In this document: positions 8,550 through 17,270 of the stretch, piece by piece | Position numbering within the stretch: position 1 is the first letter of the stretch | Layout: each line of letters begins with the position of its first letter | Assembly: GCA_949317995.1 (NCBI GenBank) | Contig: OX439050.1 | Coordinates: forward strand, 4,712,001-4,776,000 | Length of the DNA: 64,000 bases | Source: Acholoe squamosa | Lineage: Eukaryota > Annelida > Polychaeta > Phyllodocida > Polynoidae | Direction: 5' to 3' | Program-made: the position numbers and the translations under genes | Notes under the pieces: generated by a model | Told to the model about the DNA's origin: nothing | Database searches by the model: none | Seen by the model: the letters and a program-made list of their open reading frames with translations, nothing else

Positions 8550-10447
8550 ATGGCTAGCTATTCCAGCGTTTCTGTCAATGGCGCACTCGTCTATCTCCCG
8601 ATAGATCGTCTCCAGCCCGGCTTCACCTACATCGTCGGCTGCAGAGACCTGTCCTCCACAGATGCTAACGTTACTCCGTGCATGCTAGTATGCACCGGAC
8701 CGCAAGGCGCGACCATGCCCTCACACACCACCATTCGAGATCATCTACGCTTAGCTTGTAACATGACTGATATGACACTGCGCGTCATCCACCTGGATGG
8801 GATGCCCGATCCCAGTTACCGCCTGCAATCAACTGCTGCTGTTCCACCTATTCCTACTCCTGCTTATCAACCAGCTTATGTCGACATCACTCCGCCTCCA
8901 GTCAACCCTACCACTCCTTTCGTGCCACCTTGGAATCCCACTCTGATGTCGCCCATAGGTGCGCGTCCCACCTATAGCGCTATAGTGCCTGCTACCTCTG
9001 CTCCAAGTCTCGCATCCACCTTTACCTCCAATGCGCTACCAACTTGCACAGCGACCCTTCCTCTACGAGTGGACACCTCCCACCAATATTCTCTGCCTGC
9101 CAACTTCGCTGTGTCATCAACTTCTCGTCCATTGCCACCTCAGCATCACTCTTCATATGTAGACTACAATGTGTTTTCTCACCTTCCTGCTACTTCCGGT
9201 GTTTCGCCCTTACCTAACACACCTTCGCTAACCACCACTGCACCTCTGACGTCCAGAACAACCCTAACATCCGCATTTACCTATTCTGCCGCTGCTTCTC
9301 GTCCCTTTTCTACTACCAGCGCCACTACTTCCGGTCAGTTTCCTGCTGTATCTTCATTAAGGATGCCTCACATCACCATCCGAGCTGCTCCAGCTGCAGA
9401 TGCCCGCGCCACCTCGGCTTCTAGGTCTCCGCCTTCCTGCCTACATACGCCCGCTCTGGCCCTGACCTCTTCCACTTCCGGTCAGTTTACTTCATCTTCA
9501 TCCACTGCAGCTTCACTTCCACACCTTCCAGTAATGTCGCCCTCGTTCTGGAGTACTCTGGCTATCTCACCTGGACATCCACCCTTCTCACCATTGACCT
9601 GTCAGTCCAGCACCATGGCCTCTTCCTCACGACTGACTCACAGTTCTTCTACCATCATATCTCTCTTGACATCTTCATCTGCTACCACTACGCGATATCA
9701 TCCCTATCAGCTTTCTGCCAGACCACAAGCCTCCCGTTCTTCTAATCTTGGAGGTCCTATCCTTCCAACATTGGCTTCCCCAGCTTCTACCCTCTCGCAG
9801 AAGTAAGTATATTTCCCTAGTGATTCATACTTTGATTCCTAGAGACGCTCACTTCGTTCTTGTAATAAGATACTATACACATATTTTCTTTTTTAAAATA
9901 TATGCATAAGCTAACTCTATAAAGTCGCTGAGCTCCTCTGATTTGTGAGTAGTGGCGATCACATTCACAGTCTCAGGTGTATAACTGATCTCATTAATAC
10001 ACCCATATGGCTGAATTTTATGTGTCCTAATACCTTCTTAGAAAAGAATTTCACTCACACTTATTTTTGAATATATATCTACAGCTATAGACATCGTATT
10101 TCCTTTCTCAGAGTCTGGGCTTCTTAAATAATTAAACCATTATAGGCTCTGGTTCTTTAACAGAATGCCTTACTTCTGGACAAATATATCCTTTAAATTT
10201 AGGCCTCTTAATTATGGACCTTGTTACTGGAGTCATTCTATGTGTGTCGCGACTGTGGTCCTGCTGGTTCCGACTAGTGTTTCCATTCACCCTTAGACAA
10301 CTTATAAGGTGCCCCATAGTGGTTGCCTCCTGTATGTGATGCACTTCTTTCTCTTTGTCTCATATACCTGCTTTATTTACTATCTTCAGTTCTTCTCCCG
10401 CTTCATCTGCTGATGATGATGATGCCTCTACTCCTACTAGTCCTTAA
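8550..10447 (+). CDS. Antisense gene of the retroelement, two apparent exons
   Basis: On the strand opposite to gag/pol/env, a frame open from 8523 has its first good ATG at 8550 (AAGATGG). It runs to a stop at 9804-9806, which overlaps a strong 5' splice site (GTAAGT at 9803). A 3' splice site (TACTATCTTCAG) ends at 10389; the exon joined there stays in frame for 18 more codons of the same Ser/Pro/Thr-rich composition, including four Asp, and stops at 10445-10447. The product would be about 436 aa. The first ~100 residues look globular, with several Cys; the rest is low-complexity P/S/T-rich without a signal peptide. The other two plus-strand frames have no comparably long open run here, which argues against a mere pyrimidine-strand artefact. 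Function unknown; no family recognised. Antisense genes are known in some retroviruses (HTLV-1 HBZ) and plant Gypsy elements. Confidence 0.6.
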
Positions 10448-10460
10448 ATCTTCACTTCAG

Positions 10461-11021
10461 GTATGTATTTCTAATATGTTTTATATTAAATGCATCCTAA
10501 ATGGATCCGACCTTTTACAATTTTCCACAAACTGTATTAAGTAGTTAAGTCTTATCCATAGAGTAGGGTGTATCTGAGCCTTAATATCTCTACCCTCTCT
10601 ACAGTGGGCGATGATTCCTTTCCTTCAGTAAATTATTACTGATCTCCATTAATTCATCTCAACCGCTATGAACCTTCCGTTGTCTATGATCCAGGCTTTT
10701 CCACTAGAACTCATGTTTATAGCTTATCTAAACTGCTGATTATGTTGTCTTGTCTTGGTCATGTCCGCGTAGCATGCTAGTTGTTCTATCTTGTTAAACT
10801 TTCGAGTGTAGTCTGTATCTGTTGCTTGCCGATGTCTGTACAGCTGGAGTTCCACTCCTGCACTGCCAACTGTCTTGCTTGTTATTGCATCTTATCTCTT
10901 TCTTTACCTGCGCATGTCTGCTCTCTTCCCCCCCCCCTTTTTCTGTTACTAGACTGTTAATATACATATGTCTGTCTCAGTGTCCGACACTTCCCCCCCC
11001 CCCCTTTTCTCACTCTCGTGT
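10461..11021. other. Non-coding part of retroelement interior
   Basis: No substantial frame reads through on the minus strand. The plus strand shows another donor-like CAG|GTATGT at 10458-10466 just after the antisense gene's stop, suggesting a further 3' UTR intron, and an ATTAAA near 10486. C-runs lie at 10930-10938 and 10993-11004. Confidence 0.4.
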
Positions 11022-11363
11022 TCATTCCCCCGCTGGCTCTGTTTCCGCGCCGTCATTCTCGCGCTGTCTTTTCTGTCTCTTTCCTCCTGTACCCCATTCT
11101 TTCCAGGCATCTGGAGCTGCAAATACTGCCATGGTTATTTGCTGTATCTTCCATGCAGTATTCTTACTTTCCTCAGGTAATTTCCTAACCCAAGTTTTCA
11201 CTTCACCTTTCATTCCCCACAATAATAATGCCACATATTCCATTTCCCCTAGATCATATATTCTCTTAATCAAATCCATGTCGTAGAAATATTCTTCTAT
11301 CTTTTCTCCTGGTGCTCCTCTAAAGGTAGGTGGCGTTATACTGATACCTGCCATTTTGTACAT
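11022..11363 (-). CDS. ORF-C: small Gag-capsid-like protein
   Basis: The frame encodes 113 aa from the ATG at 11363; an inner ATG at 11354 has a better context (AAAATGG). Residues ~6-80 align by eye with the capsid region of the element's own Gag. Both have P-x-F-x-G-x-PGE then a Y(F/Y) pair at the start, a hydrophobic EYVALLLWGMKG / EYAKLGLKKGAS block, and W followed by a P-E-E/G-E-x-K turn. The copy stops after the N-terminal half, then has a basic stretch (KRQKRQREN) and an acidic end, without the RG-rich region or zinc knuckle. It looks like a duplicated, diverged and shortened Gag. By analogy to Ty1 p22 or Fv1, such fragments can poison capsid assembly or restrict incoming particles. That role is inference only. 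Confidence 0.68.
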   Translation of the reverse strand: MYKMAGISITPPTFRGAPGEKIEEYFYDMDLIKRIYDLGEMEYVALLLWGMKGEVKTWVRKLPEESKNTAWKIQQITMAVFAAPDAWKEWGTGGKRQKRQRENDGAETEPAGE

Positions 11364-11453
11364 TTCTTCAACCCCTCACAACGTTCCCTTAACAGGTATT
11401 GTATTTTATAACCATACAGTCCCTCTGTTCCTTCCTATCAACTCATATCCTTT

Positions 11454-11939
11454 CTAGTTATATTTATCAAAGTCTTCAGTTACATCCTCCTCCTCCAGGG
11501 TCGTCTCATTGTCTTTAACCCCGGATGTTAATACTCCTTGGGTGATATGCTTTCCCTTTTGCTTCAGTTTGAACATTTCCCAAGTTTCATCTCTTTGTCT
11601 ACACTGCCTGCATCGTTTCCCTCTACTAGTCTTGCGATGCCTCCTACACTTTCTTGAGAAAAAGAATGCATTAGTCACACTCCCTACTCCATATTTAAAA
11701 TGATGTCTATTTACTTGTTCCCTCAAATATCTTGGCAATCTCGCGATGTCCAATTTCAGTTTTGATATTTTCTGCATTACTATATCCTGTAACGTCGCCC
11801 CATTGTATCTGAATACCTTCGGCAATGAATATCCAAATCCATATATAGCATCCAGCGCGTCTTCTACCTGTTGTCCCCTATATCTCCCTGCCTTTACTAT
11901 AGATGGTGCTCTCTTTCCCGCATCCTCACTAGTGGACAT
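11454..11939 (-). CDS. ORF-B: basic Cys/Arg-rich accessory protein
   Basis: The 161-residue frame starts at an ATG (11939) whose A is also the last base of ORF-A's TAA stop. An upstream in-frame extension to 12017 lacks an ATG (TTG only). The middle (residues ~35-95) looks folded. Residues 96-116 form a strongly basic cluster with three Cys (SRKCRRHRKTSRGKRCRQC), and residues 149-159 are acidic. Arg-rich motifs of this kind bind RNA or act as nuclear localisation signals, as in retroviral Rev/Tat-like proteins; no homology to those is claimed. Coupled translation with ORF-A suggests the two products work together. Function unknown. Confidence 0.62.
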   Translation of the reverse strand: MSTSEDAGKRAPSIVKAGRYRGQQVEDALDAIYGFGYSLPKVFRYNGATLQDIVMQKISKLKLDIARLPRYLREQVNRHHFKYGVGSVTNAFFFSRKCRRHRKTSRGKRCRQCRQRDETWEMFKLKQKGKHITQGVLTSGVKDNETTLEEEDVTEDFDKYN

Positions 11940-11941
11940 TA
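11937..11941 (-). promoter_or_regulatory. TAATG stop/start overlap, ORF-A to ORF-B
   Basis: On the minus strand the stop codon TAA (11941-11939) and start codon ATG (11939-11937) share one base. UAAUG pentamers drive termination-reinitiation in influenza B segment 7 and in the SART1 retrotransposon. The arrangement therefore points to one mRNA making both proteins. Confidence 0.6.
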
Positions 11942-12526
11942 TATGAGATGTTTTATCCCATGTACCTGTTCCAGGTGTTTGGCCGCTCCTGCCGCTGTTG
12001 CTGTTGTTCTGCCACAAATGTGACAGAGCCTTGAGGTCACTTGTCTTCTGCTATAATACTCTTCTATCAATATGTCATCCAATCTGATTGATGCATCCAG
12101 CACAAATTCATCGTCTTTACTATAAAATATTGATGGTTCTGTCTGTGTCGCTGTTTCTGTGGTCTGAGTCTCTCTCTTAATTATACCACCGGTGCCTTGT
12201 AGAGTAGCATCCAACAGCCACTCCCATTCTGTCTGTCCCACAGTGATGTCACGTATGCTATCCCATATGTTTCCCTGATGATTTACCAGGACCTCGGCTT
12301 GAGCTGCTTCCACCACCTGTATTGGCTCTTGCGCTGAGCTTGGTTGGCCTGACGTTGAAGTCGCACCAAATCCTTTTTCATTTGTTTCTGTTGTTGTTGA
12401 ACTTGCTGCAGACACTGTGCTCCTTTCATTGTAAGTGCTATTGCAATAGTTGTCTTGAATCATCCACGTATTATAGTATTGTTGGTATTGCTGTTCTCCA
12501 ACACTATCGTACCAGCTATCTGCCAT
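11939..12526 (-). CDS. ORF-A: acidic protein with C-terminal C2H2 zinc finger
   Basis: The 195-residue frame starts at the ATG at 12526. Residues 1-100 are Q/S/T/Y-rich and low in basic residues; residues ~115-160 include an acidic/hydrophobic stretch (DDEFVLDASIRLDDILIEEY). The C-terminus carries Cys168, Cys171, His184 and His189, spaced C-x2-C-x12-H-x4-H, a classical C2H2 finger. An acidic, Gln/Ser-rich domain plus a nucleic-acid-binding finger is the layout of a transcriptional activator. I infer a possible LTR transactivator, or a nucleic-acid chaperone. It lies 325 bp downstream of pol and overlaps ORF-B by one base. Confidence 0.65.
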   Translation of the reverse strand: MADSWYDSVGEQQYQQYYNTWMIQDNYCNSTYNERSTVSAASSTTTETNEKGFGATSTSGQPSSAQEPIQVVEAAQAEVLVNHQGNIWDSIRDITVGQTEWEWLLDATLQGTGGIIKRETQTTETATQTEPSIFYSKDDEFVLDASIRLDDILIEEYYSRRQVTSRLCHICGRTTATAAGAAKHLEQVHGIKHLI

Positions 12527-12851
12527 CCGTCCATCAGCACCTGCTATTTACTTTGAGGTCTTATCTCGTCCCTCGTTGTGCGCGCACTGCCACCTCCTGA
12601 TGCATCTCCTCCTGCATATACCTGTTGCGCTGGCCTCCCCCCCCTCCCCTCTTTTCCTACCTTGCCCTACTTTCCCCTTTTCTTTGTGTATCGCCCTCCT
12701 TTCCGTCTACCTGCATGAGTCAGCTTGACCTGCTCCTCCGGGCGGCCCCTCCCCCTTCGGCACCTGCATCACCCCCCCTTCTCCCTCATAGCAACACACG
12801 TGAATACTACAGGATTATCGCCCATCCTGTAGCATCCCGTCTAAGCTCACC
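12527..12851 (-). other. Spacer between pol and ORF-A
   Basis: There is no minus-strand frame of note. Short C-runs lie at 12639-12652 and 12774-12780. Splice-acceptor-like sequences on the minus strand may lie here, which would allow a subgenomic mRNA for ORF-A and ORF-B. This is not resolvable by eye. Confidence 0.35.
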
Positions 12852-15800
12852 CTATTCTCCATCGCTGGATGAGCTGAGCTCCTCTCTGCCTCTCCTGTGA
12901 TGCTTACAAATCGGTCCCTTTGGAATGATATGTTCACTGCTAGATTCCTCACTCATAATAGCCCCTGCAGCCAATTGCGCTCTCCTATCTCTTTGCCTCC
13001 GTCTCTTCTCAGCTCTATCCTCTCTCTCTTTTCTCTTCTGTCTTCTCTCCAATTCTTCTCTCTCTCTTTCTTCGTCCATCTGTCTCTTCACCTCAACATT
13101 TCTCACTCTACCCTTCCTTTTCTCTTCATTATCCTGTCTTCGGCCACCCTCGACCTTATCAATATCACTATCCTGTAACCCTTTCTTTTTACACCAATTA
13201 TCGACCACAGCTTCCTGCCTGTGCTTCTCCCGGCTATCTCGCCTTACAACTCCATCTTTCTCATTATCAGATTCCTGTATAGGTGCGCGCGATCCAGCTC
13301 CGGCCACCTCTCTCTTTTTCTCATGTGCACTTCTATCGTCGTCTGACGTATTCAATTTGTCCTCCTTATCAGCGCCCGCTAACGCTGTATCCTCCAGACC
13401 AGATGAAGGATGTTCCACCTCAGTCACCCCTCTCGGGTTCTCATGTCCTATGTCTTCTTTATCCACTTGTGATTCCACTTCTGACTTATCCACTTCCACA
13501 GACCTCTCATCTTTGGCTACTCCTTCGTCATTTTCACCCTCCCCTTTGTATGCTCTCTTCAGTTTATTCACATTTACCAAGTGAGGTATCTCTTTGCCCG
13601 TCTTCACTGCTCTCAACCTCACCCTGTTATCCCCCACCACCTCTATTATCCTATGTGGCCCCGTGTATCTACCAGCAAACTTCGATGTATTATTCACCGC
13701 GCATTTCGGATCATAGTAATATACCCACTCCCCCTCTATAAAAGATACAGGTCGAGCCCGTCCATCCAATCTACGTCTGAGCTGCTCCTCATACCTAGCA
13801 GTATGAGCGTTGGCCGCCTCTTGTAATAACTGTATGCTATGATTTGTTCTAAGAAACCAATCCCTCTCAGATGGCACTTTAGGCAGTGGCCTTTCCTCAG
13901 CAAAGGACATAGCCACTGGATCCCTCCCGAATTGTAGTGCATATGGTGAAAACCCCGTCCTCATACTGATATTGGAGCGCACTGTCCACAATGCAATGGG
14001 TAACAGTTCTGGCCAGTGTTCATGATCCTCGGTCACATAGCATCCTATCGTATCCTCTAATGATTTATGCAATCTTTCAACCCTGGCATTTCCGGTCGGA
14101 TTCCTAGAAGACGTAAACCTCTGTTTGGTTGATAGTCTAGCTGTAACCTCACGAAAAACCTGACCCATATATGTAGACCCTCTGTCGCTGCACATCACTT
14201 CCACCTTGCCGTACCTACACACGATCTCCCGTAGAAACACCCCAGCTGCCGTGTGCGCAGTCGTGTCTTTAGTACAGAATGCCTCCGGCCATCCCGTCAG
14301 AAGGTCTATGAAGGTCATAATATATTTATAACCTTCTTTGGACCTACGTAGTGGCCCAACAAAATCTGTCTGTATCACTTGCCATGGATAATCCGGCGTA
14401 TCCCATGATCTTGCCTTGGCTCTAAAGTGAGGTGCTCTTTTTCTCAACGCGCACCTTTCACATAGCCGCACGTACCTAGCTATGTCCACCATCATATTTT
14501 TCCAATAAAACCGAGCCTGTACTTTTGTATTCAGCGCCACTGTTCCCACATGTCCTCCGCACATAATATCATCATGCATGAGATAGAGCACTCTATTCAC
14601 CATAGCCTTAGGCACCACTATTCTTGGGTTTAGGTCAGCTATAGGCCCACCCCTCTTTCTAGCTGGTTTTATATACTTGCATAACAATCCATCCTTCATA
14701 CCCATGAAATCAGCATTATGTAAAATCCCTCGCGCCTTTTCCTCATCCACTGGCAATTCATCTCCCGCCAAATATCTCATCATCCCCCTGCAGAATCCAT
14801 CCTTCCACTGCTCCTGAATGAAGGTTTCCCTATCCAATTCCTCCCCTATCAGTTCCATCACGAGTAACTCACATCCCACCTCAGGCTCAAACTCCCCCGA
14901 CTCCTCGCCAGGTGTATCCTGTCCCACTGCCAACGGCACTCTGGATATAAAATCCGGCAGGTAGTGAGTGGCTCCCGGCTCATACCTAATCTCATAGTCA
15001 AAGTCAGTCATTGCTAAACCCCATCTAGTCAACCTTTTGGATGGAGCCTTACTGGCTTGTTGAAGCAAAGGTATTAATGGTTGATGGTCTGTTATTATCG
15101 TGATCTTAGCCCCAGTCAGCATATCCTCAAATTTCTTCAATACTCTTATAACAGCTAGGCCTTCTTTCTCTGTTATAGTGTAGTTTCTTTCAGCCTTTGT
15201 AAATGTATACCCATAATATGTTACCGGTCTCAGCAATCCATCCCTTTTTATACAGATGGCCGCTCCACACGCGCCATCCGAAGCATCTGTTAAAACATAA
15301 AAGTGACCCCCGATCTCTGGATGTACCAATAACGGTGTGCTAGCTAATGCTGCTTGTATTTTCTTGAATGACACCTCACACTCATCTGTCCACTTAAATG
15401 GCACCTTGATTTTCAACAAATTATTCAGAGGCATCGACAAAACAGCATAGTTAGGAATAAAACTCCTGTAATAATTACAAAGCCCCAGAAAGGATCGAGT
15501 TGTATGTTCATTATACGGTCTACCAAATTCCTGCACCTTTCTGATCACCTTAGATTGCGTCTGCACTCCCTCAGCATTAATAATGTGCCCCAAAAACTTG
15601 ATTTCCGCTTTGCCCCACTCACACTTTTCCGGCTTGACTGTTAACCCTGCTTTACCTAAAGCTACTAATACTCTGCCGACATTAGTAATATGGCTGTCCA
15701 CATCCGGATCAAAGATAATGATATCGTCTAGGTAGGCTAGACAAGTACGTGGTATTAAGCCCCCTAGTGCTAATGACATAATCTTAGTAAATTGCCATGG

Positions 15801-17270
15801 GCTCTGCTTCATACCAAACGGCATCCTCGTCCATTGCCAAACTCCCGAGGGTGATTCAAATGCTGAGTATTGCCTGCTGTCATGATGTAAATCGCACTGA
15901 TGATACCCACTGAGCAAATCCATGGCTGTAAAGATTATAGGTTTTCTGTATGCCATATACAAAAACATGCTTCTGGCTGTGGGCATAGGATATGTGTCAT
16001 CCGCCGTAATAAGATTCAACATGCGATAGTCTGTACATAATCTAGCCTTTCCATCCTTCTTCTGCACTACCACCAACGGACTTCTCCAGACGCTGTCACT
16101 GGGCTCAATAATTCCCAACTTTAACAATTCCCTCACCTGTTCATCAATAATATCCATTTTCTGAGGAGAATACCTGTATGGTCGTGCCATACACGGACCC
16201 TTGGACTCATCGACCCTTATTTTCATTGGAGCCAATGAACAATGACCCAACTCCTTCATAGAAAATGCTATAGTGTCCATGTTGACCACCAACATTTCTC
16301 TGAATACCTTCTGCTCCTCCAGCGTCATCATAGTGTCACCCAAATCAAGGCCCCTGATCTTCTCAATTTTATCCAGCCTCTCCTGCTCACTTAATGTAGA
16401 AACGCCACATCCACCACCATTGTTCTGATGATCCCTCCGGTGCATTGATCCTCCCCCAACATCTTGACCATTCCCCCGCCGTTCTTCATTACATCGTGCC
16501 ACAATCTCACGAGCCTCATCCTTTCTATCCCTGCCAACATTAGCTGTATCAATTACCTCCAGCAAATTAAGTTCCGGTTCATCTATGTCTTCCGCATATG
16601 CTATAACCTCAGTTGTATCCACATACACTTGCCTGTCAGAGAGATTAGCAATTCTCATATACCATTTCTTCCCCACATAGTTCACCGCACCATCCGCAGC
16701 TACCACCGCCAAATTAGATGGTCTCAACAAGACCGTTGTTCCAACCCTTTCAGCCGCAACATCCCATCCTTTCACCGTCACCAATCTTTCCTCCCATGGG
16801 TCCAAAATCGCCGCTACTTCAATTGAGACCGGATCCTCAGTAAATAGACGTACCTTTCCATCTATAGCTATAATCTGTGCCCTTGCGTCAATCAGAAAAT
16901 TACGTCCCAGCACAATATCATAAGCCAGTGAATCCACCACATTAAAATCATAGTATATGCAAGCACCATCCATAAAACACTGCAGTCGCACCGTCTCATA
17001 AACTTGTAATGATGTTCTGTCCCCCAGACGCACCTTCCCCAATTGAGATGGCTGCCTGTCCCAAATTGCTCTCTCACTTATACTACTCACAATTGTCCGT
17101 GCTATAAAACAATCAGACGCGCCCGTGTCCACTAAACATCTGTATGTATTCTCGTCAATAGTACACTGAACCAACCATGGCGCTTTGTCTTTTGATCCCC
17201 TGTTTCCCGACCCATCCCCTGATATCAAATTTAATTCTGGGGTAGGAATGAGCCGTTGTGCCCGTTTCCC
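12852..17270 (-). CDS. pol: Pol polyprotein, made by -1 frameshift from gag
   Basis: The frame is open from 17282 down to 12852 and has no ATG at its head; entry is by the slippery site at 17270-17264. Numbering from the codon at 17228 (1458 residues): aspartic protease LVDTGAS (DTGA 34-37); reverse transcriptase ~345-555 with FTAMDLLSGYHQ and AYLDD (YLDD 499-502); RNase H ~640-760 (TDAS, TEKE, TDHQ, PDF); integrase zinc domain H885/H893/C923/C926; catalytic D955, D1015, E1051 with the D,D-35-E spacing; GPY/F module ~1183-1226. No chromodomain is seen. The last ~230 residues form a highly charged K/E/R/D tail, unusual in length and of unknown role. Expected products: protease, RT/RNase H and integrase for copying and inserting the element. 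Confidence 0.95.
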   Translation of the reverse strand, partial: GKRAQRLIPTPELNLISGDGSGNRGSKDKAPWLVQCTIDENTYRCLVDTGASDCFIARTIVSSISERAIWDRQPSQLGKVRLGDRTSLQVYETVRLQCFMDGACIYYDFNVVDSLAYDIVLGRNFLIDARAQIIAIDGKVRLFTEDPVSIEVAAILDPWEERLVTVKGWDVAAERVGTTVLLRPSNLAVVAADGAVNYVGKKWYMRIANLSDRQVYVDTTEVIAYAEDIDEPELNLLEVIDTANVGRDRKDEAREIVARCNEERRGNGQDVGGGSMHRRDHQNNGGGCGVSTLSEQERLDKIEKIRGLDLGDTMMTLEEQKVFREMLVVNMDTIAFSMKELGHCSLAPMKIRVDESKGPCMARPYRYSPQKMDIIDEQVRELLKLGIIEPSDSVWRSPLVVVQKKDGKARLCTDYRMLNLITADDTYPMPTARSMFLYMAYRKPIIFTAMDLLSGYHQCDLHHDSRQYSAFESPSGVWQWTRMPFGMKQSPWQFTKIMSLALGGLIPRTCLAYLDDIIIFDPDVDSHITNVGRVLVALGKAGLTVKPEKCEWGKAEIKFLGHIINAEGVQTQSKVIRKVQEFGRPYNEHTTRSFLGLCNYYRSFIPNYAVLSMPLNNLLKIKVPFKWTDECEVSFKKIQAALASTPLLVHPEIGGHFYVLTDASDGACGAAICIKRDGLLRPVTYYGYTFTKAERNYTITEKEGLAVIRVLKKFEDMLTGAKITIITDHQPLIPLLQQASKAPSKRLTRWGLAMTDFDYEIRYEPGATHYLPDFISRVPLAVGQDTPGEESGEFEPEVGCELLVMELIGEELDRETFIQEQWKDGFCRGMMRYLAGDELPVDEEKARGILHNADFMGMKDGLLCKYIKPARKRGGPIADLNPRIVVPKAMVNRVLYLMHDDIMCGGHVGTVALNTKVQARFYWKNMMVDIARYVRLCERCALRKRAPHFRAKARSWDTPDYPWQVIQTDFVGPLRRSKEGYKYIMTFIDLLTGWPEAFCTKDTTAHTAAGVFLREIVCRYGKVEVMCSDRGSTYMGQVFREVTARLSTKQRFTSSRNPTGNARVERLHKSLEDTIGCYVTEDHEHWPELLPIALWTVRSNISMRTGFSPYALQFGRDPVAMSFAEERPLPKVPSERDWFLRTNHSIQLLQEAANAHTARYEEQLRRRLDGRARPVSFIEGEWVYYYDPKCAVNNTSKFAGRYTGPHRIIEVVGDNRVRLRAVKTGKEIPHLVNVNKLKRAYKGEGENDEGVAKDERSVEVDKSEVESQVDKEDIGHENPRGVTEVEHPSSGLEDTALAGADKEDKLNTSDDDRSAHEKKREVAGAGSRAPIQESDNEKDGVVRRDSREKHRQEAVVDNWCKKKGLQDSDIDKVEGGRRQDNEEKRKGRVRNVEVKRQMDEEREREELERRQKRKEREDRAEKRRRQRDRRAQLAAGAIMSEESSSEHIIPKGPICKHHRRGREELSSSSDGE

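Noticed and set aside
12625-13826. Plus-strand frames opposite the pol tail (for example 12925-13584)
   Set aside because: They are shadows of the pol charged tail; Ser/Leu/Phe-rich translation mirrors the Glu/Arg-rich sense strand.
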